Positions 9,137 through 17,281 of a DNA stretch of 64,000 bases are shown here, in pieces. The position numbers and the translations under genes are program-made. A model generated the notes under the pieces. The model ran no database searches. It worked only from the letters and a program-made list of their open reading frames with translations, and was not told where the DNA came from. Each line of letters begins with the position of its first letter. Positions within the stretch are counted from its first letter, which is position 1. This DNA comes from Candidatus Sphingomonas phytovorans (lineage in GTDB: Bacteria; Pseudomonadota; Alphaproteobacteria; Sphingomonadales; Sphingomonadaceae), in contig CP119314.1 in NCBI GenBank assembly GCA_029202385.1, forward strand, positions 5,321,001 through 5,385,000, in the 5' to 3' direction.

Positions 9137-9598
9137 TCAGCGCCGGTCCTTTTCGAGCAGCTCGGGCCTGATATGGATCGCGCGGAGCGACATGCGCACT
9201 TCGATCAGGAAGGCGGCCAGCGCGGCGATCAGCAGGATCATCGCGAGGATGAAGGACAGCGCGACGACGGTGCCGATGTGCAGCCGCGCCAGTTCGGCAA
9301 CGAACAGCAGCGCGACGACGAGGCAGGTCATGACCGCGCTCGACACCGCCATCACCAGCGCGGCGTTGATGACCGACATGCGCTTGTCGAGCAGGCGCAA
9401 CTCCCAGACGTGCCGGTCATGCTCAGGGCCGGTCGAGCGGGGATGAAGCGCCTCCACCGCCCGCGCGCGGTCGACCACGCGCGACAGGCGGCCCGCCAGC
9501 ACGTTGAGCAATGCGCCGATGCCGGCCAGCATGAAGACGGGCGAGAGCGAGAGCTGGATCGTCTGGGCGATCGTCGTGACGGCGGGCGAATATTCCAC
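9137..9598 (-). CDS. DUF2721 family membrane protein
   Basis: A 153-residue protein with an N-terminal hydrophobic stretch (about residues 12-35), a central charged region (RLSRVVDRARAVE, about 37-50) and two further helices (about 78-105 and 110-137). This is the usual plan of DUF2721 proteins, which are uncharacterised membrane proteins. Its stop codon touches the probable start of the DUF4345 gene, so the two should be translated together. It is divergent from the acyltransferase gene at 9657, with about 58 bp between the starts for both promoters. Confidence 0.8.
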   Translation of the reverse strand: MEYSPAVTTIAQTIQLSLSPVFMLAGIGALLNVLAGRLSRVVDRARAVEALHPRSTGPEHDRHVWELRLLDKRMSVINAALVMAVSSAVMTCLVVALLFVAELARLHIGTVVALSFILAMILLIAALAAFLIEVRMSLRAIHIRPELLEKDRR

Positions 9599-9656
9599 GC
9601 GAGGGACTGTGGCGGCTGCGCGACGGGATGGTCAAGCGCGAACCGGATGGTAACCG

Positions 9657-10811
9657 ATGGCGGCTAACACCCGGGCCATGACGAAGCCGATGCTGCTCGC
9701 CGAATTCACGCGCCTGCCACCGGCGACGCGCGCCTTCGTGCTCGATGGTCTGTCCGGCGCGATTGATCTCGTCGCCCAGGCAGCGCCCGAAACGCATCGC
9801 TTCCTGCGCTATCAATGGTTCGCCGCCGCGCTCGCAGCCTATGGCGGATCGGCCCGAACGATCCTGGTCGAGCGTGACGGTGATGCGGTGATCGCGCTGC
9901 CAATGGTCCGCTTCGGCCCGGCGGCGGCCCGGCTTGCCGCGGTGCCCGGCTGTTATTGGCCCTTCCGCAGCTTTCCGGTGAGCGTCGATGCCGGCGACGG
10001 CGCGTTCGAGGCGCTGCTCGACCGGCTTGGCCAGGAAGTGAACGCGCTCCGTATCGGGCCGGTCTGCGATGGCGATCCTGCGCTCCAGCCGTTGCTCGCA
10101 ACCGCACGGGGCAGGGGCTGGGTGACGCTCGATCGCTTCGTCGCCGACAGCTATCTCCTCGATATGGTCGCGGCGCAGGCCGATGGCGGCTGGCCGCGCG
10201 CCTCGACGCTGCGCAAGAACCGCTATCATGAAAAACATCTGGGTGAGCATGGCGTGCTCGACTGGCGGTTCCTGCGGGGTGCCGAACTGGCGGCCGGCGG
10301 CTTCGATTCATTGGCCACGATCGAGGAGAAGAGCTGGATCGCCGCCCGCACTGACGGACGCGACGCCAAGTTCACCATGAGTGGCCATGGTGCCTTCTGG
10401 CGCGCCGCGACCGGCGATCCGGTCCTGGCGGAGATGCTGTGGGCGGCACTGCTCACCGTCGATGGGGCGCCGGCGGCGTTTTCGTTCGATGTGAATGCCG
10501 GCACGCTGAAATACGCCATCGCCAACAGCTATGATCCCGCCTTCGCCAAACAGTCGCCGGGCAAGCTGCTGTATTACCGGAACCTCGTCCGGGCGATGGC
10601 CGATGGAATCGACACCGTCGACTGGGGGGCGGGCGACAGTGGCTACAAACGCGTGATGGGAGCTGAGCAGGGGCCGGCGATCCGCGACTGGATGCTGGTG
10701 CGGCCCGGCCTTCCCGCCTTGCTGGGACGGGGGCTGCGCGGGATGTGGGAACGCAGTGGCCAGCGTCCCGCGGCGCCTGCGGTTGACGAGGGTTCGCAGG
10801 CCGCCCTATGA
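9657..10811 (+). CDS. GNAT-fold acyltransferase, CelD/BioF2-like (FemAB-type)
   Basis: A 384-residue cytosolic protein. The C-terminal half holds the pattern of the BioF2-like acetyltransferase domain: STLRKNRYHEKHL (about 184-196), then GAPAAFSFDVNAGTLKYAIANSYDPAF (about 273-300) and the SPGKLLYYRNLVRAM segment typical of acyl-CoA-binding GNAT or FemAB-like folds. Such proteins act in exopolysaccharide or cellulose synthesis clusters and in peptidoglycan or lipid acylation, but no polysaccharide genes are nearby and the substrate is unknown. The start at 9657 follows a weak ribosome-binding site; an in-frame ATG at 9678 is an alternative. It lies 173 bp upstream of yjhX in the same direction. 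Confidence 0.8.
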   Translation: MAANTRAMTKPMLLAEFTRLPPATRAFVLDGLSGAIDLVAQAAPETHRFLRYQWFAAALAAYGGSARTILVERDGDAVIALPMVRFGPAAARLAAVPGCYWPFRSFPVSVDAGDGAFEALLDRLGQEVNALRIGPVCDGDPALQPLLATARGRGWVTLDRFVADSYLLDMVAAQADGGWPRASTLRKNRYHEKHLGEHGVLDWRFLRGAELAAGGFDSLATIEEKSWIAARTDGRDAKFTMSGHGAFWRAATGDPVLAEMLWAALLTVDGAPAAFSFDVNAGTLKYAIANSYDPAFAKQSPGKLLYYRNLVRAMADGIDTVDWGAGDSGYKRVMGAEQGPAIRDWMLVRPGLPALLGRGLRGMWERSGQRPAAPAVDEGSQAAL

Positions 10812-10868
10812 GCGGCGCTCCAGTTCGGAGTGGTTCATGTCTGAGATTGTCGCCCGCTGATCGCCTGA

Positions 10869-10887
10869 TCGGAACCTGAGGTTCCGA
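10869..10887. repeat. perfect 19-bp palindrome upstream of yjhX
   Basis: TCGGAACCTGAGGTTCCGA, with 8-base arms and a TGA centre, lies about 100 bp before the yjhX start and 58 bp after the acyltransferase stop. There is no T run after it, so an operator is more likely than a terminator. Confidence 0.55.
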
Positions 10888-10984
10888 GGCCAGGCGTTGT
10901 GCGCAGCCGCTGACCGCGCTCCTTCGGGGAGGCGGGCCGGTCGGCTGTGCGGGCCTCAACCCCTTTCCAGGGGCCGACATTCCC

Positions 10985-11245
10985 ATGAATATCTCGAAAT
11001 ACGAACAGCGCGTGCTCCACGCGCTGGCGCAGGGTGGGCGGATCGTCCACCGGCGCGACGAGGAGAGCAGCCGCATCGTCGCGGTCGATTGCTTCACCCG
11101 TGACGGCTATGTGCTGGCTGATTGCACCATGCCGTTGTTCCGCAAGCTCAGGCGGCGGCGACTGATCGCCAGCCTCGACGGAGGGCCGTATCGCGTCACC
11201 CGTCTCGGGCTCGCGGCGGTAAGGGCGCAGCTCGACAATCGTTGA
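10985..11245 (+). CDS. yjhX: YjhX family protein (UPF0386, putative toxin)
   Basis: An 86-residue protein that I recognise as YjhX: the N-terminus [20 protein letters not shown], the middle segment [22 protein letters not shown] and the C-terminus [12 protein letters not shown] match the family along its whole length. In E. coli, YjhX is annotated as a toxin paired with the acetyltransferase-like YjhQ and is reported to target topoisomerase I. Most homologues in alphaproteobacteria stand alone and look like small winged-helix DNA-binding proteins. Here the gene upstream is also an acetyltransferase-fold protein, but of another subfamily and 173 bp away, so a toxin-antitoxin pair is unproven. 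A terminator follows at 11284. Confidence 0.88.
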   Translation: MNISKYEQRVLHALAQGGRIVHRRDEESSRIVAVDCFTRDGYVLADCTMPLFRKLRRRRLIASLDGGPYRVTRLGLAAVRAQLDNR

Positions 11246-11283
11246 TCTTGGCGTTGATCCAGGCGTTGATCCCGACGCTGAAC

Positions 11284-11312
11284 GGGAGCCCGGCGTCCTG
11301 CGCCGGGCTCCC
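11284..11312 (+). terminator. hairpin terminator after yjhX
   Basis: Perfect 12-bp stem GGGAGCCCGGCG / CGCCGGGCTCCC with loop TCCTG, 39 bp after the yjhX stop. Only a short T-rich stretch (CCATTT) follows, so it may act as a stabilising hairpin or need assistance. Confidence 0.65.
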
Positions 11313-11488
11313 TGCCATTTGCTCGATCTTGCATACAATTATCGCCGAAATGGAGGTAATGTTAAGGATTTCGCAGGGGCTATGAACGATAGTCCGGATC
11401 GGGAGGGGCGCTGCTGCGCGGGGGGTGATCACCACCCGTCACGCTATTGGCGATGCTGTACAAACATCGCTCGTAAGAGGTGCCCCCA

Positions 11489-12184
11489 ATGCTGGATCAT
11501 TTCGATGACGGCGAATTGACGACGTTCTCCTTCTCCAGCCGACCGCCACTATCCGACGAGCGGCGTCAGGCCAGGCGTCATGTAACGGTGCTGCGCGTCG
11601 CCAAGCTGCAGACGCCGCGCAGCGAGGAGCTGTGCCTGGTCCGCAATATTTCGTCCGGCGGCCTGATGGCGCATATCTACTCCGAACTGAACATTGGCGA
11701 GCTGGTTACCGCCGAATTCAAGTCCGGCCAGTCGGTCTCGGGACGGGTACTCTGGCGTCGCGACGGCCTGGCCGGCGTCAAGTTCGACGAACCGGTGGAT
11801 GCGGCGAAGATCCTCGCCGACAACCATGATTATGCGCCGTCGTCGCAGCAGCCGCGCGCGCCGCGCGTGGGCATCGACGTCAAGGCGCGCATCCGCGTCG
11901 GCGCGCGCTACTATGCCGTCACCCTCTGCAACATCTCGCAGGCGGGCGGGCGGGTGTCGCCCGGGGAGCCGCTTGAGAAAGGGGAGAAGCTGATCCTGAT
12001 GCTCAACGGCCTGCCCCCGATCGCGGGCTCGGTGCGCTGGTGCGACAAGGAGCATGCCGGCATCGCGTTCGACAATCCGATCGCGTTCGAGGCGCTGGCG
12101 CGCTGGGTGCCGACGATGCAGGCCCAGGCACGGGAACGCCGCGATGCCGCATCCGACGACAAGCCGGACGCGCAGACGGGTTGA
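11489..12184 (+). CDS. tandem PilZ domain protein
   Basis: A 231-residue cytosolic protein with two PilZ-like domains. Domain 1 (about 22-105) starts with the arginine-rich RRQARR and has RNISSGGL. Domain 2 (about 110-205) has PRAPRVGIDVKARI and CNISQAGG. PilZ domains bind cyclic di-GMP through an RxxxR box and a (D/N)xSxxG box. Both boxes can be seen here, with Asn replacing Asp in the second box of each domain. It may be a c-di-GMP effector in motility, adhesion or polysaccharide control; binding is uncertain. The start is the ATG at 11489 with AAGAGG 8 nt upstream; a GTG 9 nt earlier is also in frame. It converges on trmB with no gap. Confidence 0.85.
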   Translation: MLDHFDDGELTTFSFSSRPPLSDERRQARRHVTVLRVAKLQTPRSEELCLVRNISSGGLMAHIYSELNIGELVTAEFKSGQSVSGRVLWRRDGLAGVKFDEPVDAAKILADNHDYAPSSQQPRAPRVGIDVKARIRVGARYYAVTLCNISQAGGRVSPGEPLEKGEKLILMLNGLPPIAGSVRWCDKEHAGIAFDNPIAFEALARWVPTMQAQARERRDAASDDKPDAQTG

Positions 12185-12865
12185 TCAGGGTCTGAGGTAG
12201 CGGAAGTACCAGACCTCATGGCCCTGTCGCCGCGCCTTGCGTTCGTACCGGGTCTCGGGCCAGTCGTCGGGGCGGATCAGGAAATCGCGCGGGTGCTTTG
12301 CCTGCCAGATGAAGTCGGTTCGGGCGTTCATCACCATCATCGACCAGCGGCAATAGGTGGGGTCGTCAGTGCCAAGGCGGAATTCGGCGCCCGGCTTCAG
12401 CTTGCGCGCAATCAGGTCGAGGGGACCGTGATTGACCATCCGCCGCTTGGCGTGGCGGGCCTTGCGCCATGGATCGGGGTGGAGAAGATAGACGCGGTTG
12501 AGGGATTCATCGGGCAGGCGCTCGATCACGTCGAGCGCGTCGCCCATGTGCAGCCGGACATTCTCCAGGTCGCCATCGCGGACATGGTTGAGCGCGCCGA
12601 CCACACCGTTGAGAAAGGGTTCGCACCCGATAAACCCGGTGCCGGGCCGCATCGCCGCCTGTCCGGCGAGATGCTCGCCAGCACCGAAGCCGATCTCGAC
12701 CTCTAGCGGACGCTCTTCGCCGAACAGGGTCGTCGCGTCGATCGGTCCACTATCTGGTACGCTGATCCGCGGCAGCAATTCCTCGACGAGGGCAGCCTGG
12801 CCAAGGCGCAGCTTATGCCCCTGGCGTCGGCCATAGAGACGGCGGATGGTGGTCGGATCGTTCAT
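12185..12865 (-). CDS. trmB: tRNA (guanine-N7-)-methyltransferase TrmB
   Basis: SAM-dependent enzyme that methylates G46 in the variable loop of tRNAs. The 226-residue protein has the SAM-binding motif VEIGFGAGEHL (about residues 52-62), the acidic loop GDALDVIERL and the family signature LLHPDPWRKARHAKRR (about 130-145), then TDD..Y..WS in the substrate region. The start is the ATG at 12865, where the family-like N-terminus MNDPTTIRRLYGRRQGHKLR begins; the open frame extends further but into the metK terminator. It lies downstream of metK, separated by a bidirectional terminator, in the order common to alphaproteobacteria. Confidence 0.95.
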   Translation of the reverse strand: MNDPTTIRRLYGRRQGHKLRLGQAALVEELLPRISVPDSGPIDATTLFGEERPLEVEIGFGAGEHLAGQAAMRPGTGFIGCEPFLNGVVGALNHVRDGDLENVRLHMGDALDVIERLPDESLNRVYLLHPDPWRKARHAKRRMVNHGPLDLIARKLKPGAEFRLGTDDPTYCRWSMMVMNARTDFIWQAKHPRDFLIRPDDWPETRYERKARRQGHEVWYFRYLRP

Positions 12866-12912
12866 CGTCGGGGGCCATAGCCGCGTGGGGCTTCGGTGCA
12901 AGCCTTCAACGA

Positions 12913-12946
12913 AAAAGGCGCGGCTCCGTGAGGAACCGCGCCTTTT
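12913..12946 (-). terminator. bidirectional Rho-independent terminator after metK
   Basis: AAAAGGCGCGG (12913-12923) pairs with CCGCGCCTTTT (12936-12946), with TCC/GGA extending the stem around the loop GTGA. The T and A runs flank the stem on both sides, so it can stop transcription from either strand. It sits 23 bp past the metK stop. Confidence 0.85.
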
Positions 12947-12968
12947 CGCTTGCTCTTGTCCGGATGGC

Positions 12969-14187
12969 TCAGGCGATAGCTGCCTTGAGCTCATCGACCA
13001 GGTCGGTCTTTTCCCAGGTGAAGAAATCGCCATCGGGCTTGCGGCCGAAATGGCCATAGGCGGCGGTCTTCTGGTAGATCGGGGCGTTGAGCTTCAGATG
13101 CTCGCGGATGCCCTTGGGGGTCAGGCGGACCAGCTTCGGCAGCACCTCTTCCAGCTTGGCTTCGGGAACCGTGCCGGTGCCGTGCGTGTCGACATAGACT
13201 GACAGCGGCTCGGCGATGCCGATCGCGTAGCTGAGCTGGATCGTGCAGCGGTCGGGCGAGGCCGGCGGCGACGACGTTCTTCGCGAGGTAGCGCGCGACA
13301 TAAGCTGCCGAGCGGTCGACCTTGGTCGGATCCTTGCCCGAGAAGGCGCCGCCGCCGTGCGGCGCTGCGCCGCCATAGGTGTCGACGATGATCTTGCGGC
13401 CGGTGACGCCGGCGTCGCCGTCAGGGCCGCCGATTTCGAAACGGCCGGTCGGGTTGACGTAGATCTTGGTGTCGGCGTCAACGAAACCTTCCGGCAGGAC
13501 GTCGTTGAACACGCCGACGACATAGTCGCGAAGCTCCTTGTAGAGTTCCGGATTGCCTTCCTTGCCGTCGTAGAAATAGCCCGGCGCGTGCTGGGTCGAG
13601 ACGACCAGCGCGGTCGCGCGGACCGGAACCTCGTTGCGATATTCGAGCGTCACCTGGCTCTTCGCGTCAGGCTCGAGGAACGGCACGACCTTGTTGTGAC
13701 GGTCATGCGCAAGCTTCTCGAGGATGCGGTGCGAGTAATAAAGGGTCGCGGGCAGCAGGTCGGGGGTCTCGTCGGTCGCATAGCCGAACATGATGCCCTG
13801 GTCGCCGGCGCCCTCGTCCTTGTTGCCGCTCTCGTCGACGCCCTGCGCGATGTGCGCGGACTGGGCGTGCAGGTGGTTTTCGAACGAGAAATTCTCCCAG
13901 TGGAAGCCGCTCTGCTCGTAACCGATCCGTTTCACCGTAGCGCGGACAGCCGCCTCGATCTCTTCCTTCGCGCCCGGGGCCCATTCGTGATCCTCGAACA
14001 CGCCCTTGCAGCGGATTTCACCGGCGAGCACGACCCGGTTGGTCGTGGTCAGCGTCTCGCAGGCGATGCGCGCATAGGGGTCCTTGGACAGGAACAGGTC
14101 GACCACTGCATCGGAAATCTGGTCGGCGACCTTGTCGGGATGGCCCTCGGAGACCGATTCGGAGGTGAAGAGAAACGAAGCGCGCAT
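12969..14187 (-). pseudogene. metK: metK, S-adenosylmethionine synthetase, interrupted by a one-base frameshift
   Basis: Makes S-adenosylmethionine from methionine and ATP. From the ATG at 14187 (AAGGG ribosome-binding site) the frame reads a normal Met[22 protein letters not shown], then GHE-type and [27 protein letters not shown] motifs. After GLA (about residue 310) it shifts. Translation in the next frame continues with [29 protein letters not shown] to the normal C-terminus. The span is 1,219 nt (406 x 3 + 1), and deleting one G from the GGG at 13254-13256 restores a 405-residue enzyme, the usual size. metK is normally essential, so this is either a sequencing error in a short G run or a true lesion with another copy elsewhere. 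Confidence 0.9.
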
Positions 14188-14190
14188 CAA

Positions 14191-14259
14191 GTCTACCCTT
14201 GGCTAGGGCGGCCCCAGGCATCCGGAAACCGCATATAAAGCTTTCCTTATATGTGCTCC
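14191..14259 (-). promoter_or_regulatory. metK leader, candidate cis-regulatory RNA (pseudoknot-like)
   Basis: On the minus strand, CAUAUAA/UUAUAUG forms an AU-rich 7-bp stem (14232-14238 with 14247-14253) in an otherwise GC-rich gap. The loop GGAAA can pair with UUUCC a few bases past the stem, giving an H-type pseudoknot. Further down, CCCU can pair with AGGG of the metK ribosome-binding site. This layout resembles SAM-responsive leaders of metK genes in other alphaproteobacteria, but I do not recognise a known consensus. Confidence 0.4.
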
Positions 14260-15822
14260 CTAGCGAGCCACCCGGCGGAAGGCAACGGCCAAGAGCAGCA
14301 TTGCCGTCGCGACAAGCAGCGCCATCCAGTTGCCGAGGCGCGAGAACAGCGTTGGTGCGCCCGCCTGCGGCAGGGGAAGCTCGATCGCACCGGCCTTGTG
14401 CAGGGGCAGGCTGTCGAGCAGCCGGCCGTCGGCGGCGATCACCGCCGAGATGCCGGTCGGCGTCGACCGGATGATCGGCACGCCCTCCTCGATCGCGCGC
14501 AACCGTGCCTGGGCAAGGTGCTGGGGCGGGCCCCAGGCGCCGAACCACGCATCGTTCGAGGGATTGAAGATCACCGCGGGCCGATGCGCCGGATCGATCA
14601 CCTGGCCGGAAAAGACGATCTCGTAGCAGATGTTCATGCCGACATCGCCGAAGCCGGGCAGGGCGATGGTGCGCGGCTTCGGCCCGGGGGCGAAATCGAT
14701 GTCGCCCGGCACCAGCCGTTGCAGCCCGACCATGGTGAACAACGGCCTGAGCGGCAGATATTCCCCGAACGGCACCAGATGCGCCTTGTCGTAGCGGGCC
14801 AGGATCGCTGCCTTCGCATCGATGGCGAAGATCGAATTGGTCCCGGCCGTCAGGGTGCCTGTGTCGTCGAACCGAAGCGCGTTCCCGCCGGTCAGCACCA
14901 GGTCGCGCGGGCCGAGCAGGGCGGCGATCCGCCGGCGGATGGCGACGGGTGAGCCGTTCCAGTAATAGTCGATCGGATAGCCGTCCTCGATGAAGAAGCG
15001 CAGCGCGCCTTCCGGCCAGACGATCAACCGCGGATGCGCGCCGGGCGTGCCGGCCAGCGATTCGAGCGCGCGCAGGCTGTTCTCCGCATAATCGGGGGTC
15101 GGGCGTTCCTCCTCGTCCAGATTCGGCTGCACGACGCGGACACGGGGCCCGTCGTCGGAGCGCGAGATGGGCGCGGCTTCGCGATGGATGCCGGACAGGG
15201 CAAGCAGGGCAAGGATCGCGAAGGTCGCCGCCGGCGCAGGCCAGCGTCGCCCGGCCGCGAGGATCGGCATCCCGGCGATCACGATGGTCAGGCCGGACAG
15301 CGCATAGGTGCCGGTCCATGCCGCGATCCGCGCGATGCCGATCACCGGCACCCAGATCACGCCGAGCGGGTTCCACGGATAGCCGCTGAGCATCGTCGCG
15401 CGCAGCCATTCGGTGACGATCCAGGCCGCGCCGAACACCAGGAGATAGGCGAGGCCCGGCCGGGTCCCGGCATGGCCCGCCGCGCGCGGGCTGGCGAGCC
15501 GCCAGGCAAGGCCGGCGGCGAGCATCGGATAGAGGGCGAGATAGAACGCCGCCAGCAGGACGCCGACATAGCCGAGCCAGTGCGGCATGGCATCCTGATA
15601 GAGGAAGGGGTGCTGCAGCCAGCTGTTGCCCACCGCGAAGTGGCCGGCGCCGAACAGCCAGCCACGCAGCAGCGCCGACCTGAGGCCGGGCGCTTCGTGG
15701 ATCAGCCACATCCACAGCGCGAAGCAGGCGAGCGCCACCGGCCAGAGGTCGAGCGGCGCAAAACCCGTCGCGGAGAGCGCACCGAGCGCGAGGGAGAGCA
15801 GGGCGGGGCGGCGCATCGCCAT
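14260..15822 (-). CDS. lnt: apolipoprotein N-acyltransferase Lnt
   Basis: Inner-membrane enzyme that transfers an acyl chain to the N-terminal cysteine of apolipoproteins, the last step of lipoprotein maturation. About 520 residues: six N-terminal membrane helices, a periplasmic nitrilase-like domain (about 215-490) and a C-terminal helix. The Glu-Lys-Cys triad is visible as LIVWPEGALR, RYDKAHLVPFGEY and MNICYEIVFSG, followed by the NPSNDAWFG and RAIEEGVPIIRSTPTG signatures. I place the start at the ATG at 15822 because the next in-frame ATG upstream (15876) lies inside an intergenic palindromic repeat. A TTG at 15831 is another option. It is followed by metK. corC, its usual upstream neighbour, is 23.6 kb away. 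Confidence 0.93.
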   Translation of the reverse strand: MAMRRPALLSLALGALSATGFAPLDLWPVALACFALWMWLIHEAPGLRSALLRGWLFGAGHFAVGNSWLQHPFLYQDAMPHWLGYVGVLLAAFYLALYPMLAAGLAWRLASPRAAGHAGTRPGLAYLLVFGAAWIVTEWLRATMLSGYPWNPLGVIWVPVIGIARIAAWTGTYALSGLTIVIAGMPILAAGRRWPAPAATFAILALLALSGIHREAAPISRSDDGPRVRVVQPNLDEEERPTPDYAENSLRALESLAGTPGAHPRLIVWPEGALRFFIEDGYPIDYYWNGSPVAIRRRIAALLGPRDLVLTGGNALRFDDTGTLTAGTNSIFAIDAKAAILARYDKAHLVPFGEYLPLRPLFTMVGLQRLVPGDIDFAPGPKPRTIALPGFGDVGMNICYEIVFSGQVIDPAHRPAVIFNPSNDAWFGAWGPPQHLAQARLRAIEEGVPIIRSTPTGISAVIAADGRLLDSLPLHKAGAIELPLPQAGAPTLFSRLGNWMALLVATAMLLLAVAFRRVAR

Positions 15823-15869
15823 CCGCGTCAATGCCTGAACCTGATTGTCGAGCAAGGCCTTCCTCACTT

Positions 15870-15990
15870 CCGTCATGCCGGACTTGTTCCGGCATCCACC
15901 GGGCCGCAAGTGCGTCGGCGGCTCGTATGCTGAACGGTGGACCCCGGAACAAGCCCGTCCCGAGCTTCGCCGAGTGATCCGGGGTGACGG
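15870..15990. repeat. REP-like long inverted repeat
   Basis: Left arm 15870-15901 (starts CCGTCATGCCGGACTTG, ends CATCCACCG) pairs with right arm 15935-15990 (starts CGGTGGACCCCGGAACAAG, ends GGGGTGACGG). The right arm has about 24 extra bases in its middle. CTTGTTCCGG is shared exactly. It separates the divergent lnt and VOC genes and overlaps the outermost possible lnt start. Confidence 0.75.
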
Positions 15991-16019
15991 GGATGGCGAA
16001 TTGGGTTTATTGCACCCCC

Positions 16020-16439
16020 ATGGTCCTTCGCCCCTTCCACCTTGCCTTCCCCGTCCACGACATCCCCGCCGCGCGCGCCTTTTACGGCGGCGTGCTTGGG
16101 TGCCCCGAGGGCCGCAGTGCCGAGGGATGGGTCGATTTCGACCTGTTCGGCCATCAGATCGTCGCGCATCTCGATCCGGCGGCGAAGCCGGTCGCCGTGG
16201 CCAATGCGGTCGATGGCCATGACGTGCCCGTGCCGCATTTCGGCGTGGTGCTTGAGATGGCCGACTGGGAAGCGCTCGCCGAACGCGTGAAGGCGGCGGG
16301 CATCGGCTTCGGTATCGAGCCGCATGTCCGCTTCAAGGGGCAGGTGGGCGAACAGGCGACGATGTTTTTTCGCGATCCAAGCGGCAACGCGCTCGAATTC
16401 AAGGCGTTCGCTGACGACGCCATGCTGTTCGCGCGCTAG
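16020..16439 (+). CDS. VOC superfamily protein (glyoxalase/dioxygenase fold)
   Basis: A 139-residue metal-binding vicinal-oxygen-chelate fold protein. The opening [26 protein letters not shown] is the usual first beta-alpha-beta-beta-beta module, with a metal-ligand His in HLAFPV. The second module holds HFGVVLEM and [16 protein letters not shown], with His and Glu ligands. Members include glyoxalases, extradiol dioxygenases and antibiotic-binding proteins, so substrate and reaction are open. The start is the ATG at 16020, just after the repeat. It is followed 10 nt later by a polyhydroxyalkanoate-system protein, probably in one operon. Confidence 0.85.
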   Translation: MVLRPFHLAFPVHDIPAARAFYGGVLGCPEGRSAEGWVDFDLFGHQIVAHLDPAAKPVAVANAVDGHDVPVPHFGVVLEMADWEALAERVKAAGIGFGIEPHVRFKGQVGEQATMFFRDPSGNALEFKAFADDAMLFAR

Positions 16440-16449
16440 GGGGCAGGCA

Positions 16450-16752
16450 ATGAACGATCCGATCAGCGTCGATATCCCCCACAAGCTTGGCCTCGCCGCG
16501 GCGCGCGCGCGGATCGAGAAGGGGATCGGCAAGCTTGCCTCCTTCGTGCCCGGCGGCGCGGTGACCGAGCATCGCTGGGAAGGCGACACGCTCGTCTTCA
16601 CTGTGGAGGCGATGGGCCAGCGAGTCGCGAGCCGGCTGGACGTGATGGAGACCCGCATCCACGCGACCTTCGACCTGCCGCCGATGCTCCGGCTGTTCGC
16701 CGGCAAGATCCGCGAGAAGCTGACCGAGAGCGGCGGGAAGCTGCTTAAATAG
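16450..16752 (+). CDS. polyhydroxyalkanoic acid system family protein
   Basis: A 100-residue protein matching the small polyhydroxyalkanoic acid system family (PHA_gran_rgn type): IDIPHKLG-like opening (SVDIPHKLGLAAARARIEKG), a central amphipathic strand pair (HRWEGDTLVFTVEAMGQRVASRLDV) and a C-terminal helix ending IREKLTESGGKLLK. Members are small proteins linked to polyester granules or to general protein quality control; many lie far from PHA genes, as here. It probably shares a transcript with the VOC gene. Its 3' end overlaps the convergent GNAT gene by 8 bp. Confidence 0.82.
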   Translation: MNDPISVDIPHKLGLAAARARIEKGIGKLASFVPGGAVTEHRWEGDTLVFTVEAMGQRVASRLDVMETRIHATFDLPPMLRLFAGKIREKLTESGGKLLK

Positions 16753-17212
16753 AACCGGAAGCCCTGGCCCGGGCGCGCGTGTCCAGCCGCAGGTGAATCA
16801 GCGGATAGGGGCGCCCCTCGTCGTCAGTCGGCGACCGCCCGGTCCGGACGAAGCCAAGCCGTTCGTAGAACCCGACCGCCTGTTCATTCTGCTCGTTCAC
16901 GTCAGTGGTCAGGGTCGGATGCAGCGTCAGCGCGTGGGCGACCAGCGCCCGTCCGATTCCCTGCGCGCGGAAAGCCGGATCGATGAAGAGCGAATCCATA
17001 TGGTCCTTGCCCAAGCCCATGAACCCGATCGGCCGGTCGTCTTCGTCAACCGCGAGCCATAGTGCCGCGCCGGGCAGGAACACGCGCACCATCGAGTCGA
17101 TCGCCTCGAGGTCGTCCGGGGTCAGGAAGTCGTGGGTGGCCTCGACGGCGGCGCGCCAGATCGCGACGATCCGGTCGCCATCCCCGGGCCTCGATTCGCG
17201 TATATGGGGCAT
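16745..17212 (-). CDS. GNAT family N-acetyltransferase
   Basis: A 155-residue single-domain acetyltransferase. The acetyl-CoA binding loop is seen as DPAFRAQGIGRALVAHAL (about residues 79-96), preceded by MDSLFI and followed by DVNEQNEQAVGFYERLGFVRTG, the classical motif B of this superfamily. It resembles YjaB-like enzymes that acetylate small molecules or protein side chains; substrate unknown. The start at 17212 gives MPHIRESRPGDGDRIVAIW, the expected first strand and helix. The winged-helix regulator gene lies 69 bp upstream in the same direction. Confidence 0.87.
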   Translation of the reverse strand: MPHIRESRPGDGDRIVAIWRAAVEATHDFLTPDDLEAIDSMVRVFLPGAALWLAVDEDDRPIGFMGLGKDHMDSLFIDPAFRAQGIGRALVAHALTLHPTLTTDVNEQNEQAVGFYERLGFVRTGRSPTDDEGRPYPLIHLRLDTRARARASGSI

Positions 17213-17281
17213 TGGCGGCCCCTTAGCGATTTCGAAGCGGCCGGAACAGCCGGCGGCCCGGAAAACGCGGTAATCGAACGC

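Noticed and set aside
10871..10895. GGAAC plus GTT resembling a general-stress (EcfG) sigma promoter before yjhX.
   Set aside because: The spacing between the elements is about 19-20 bp instead of 16-17, and GGAAC is part of the palindrome; not supported.
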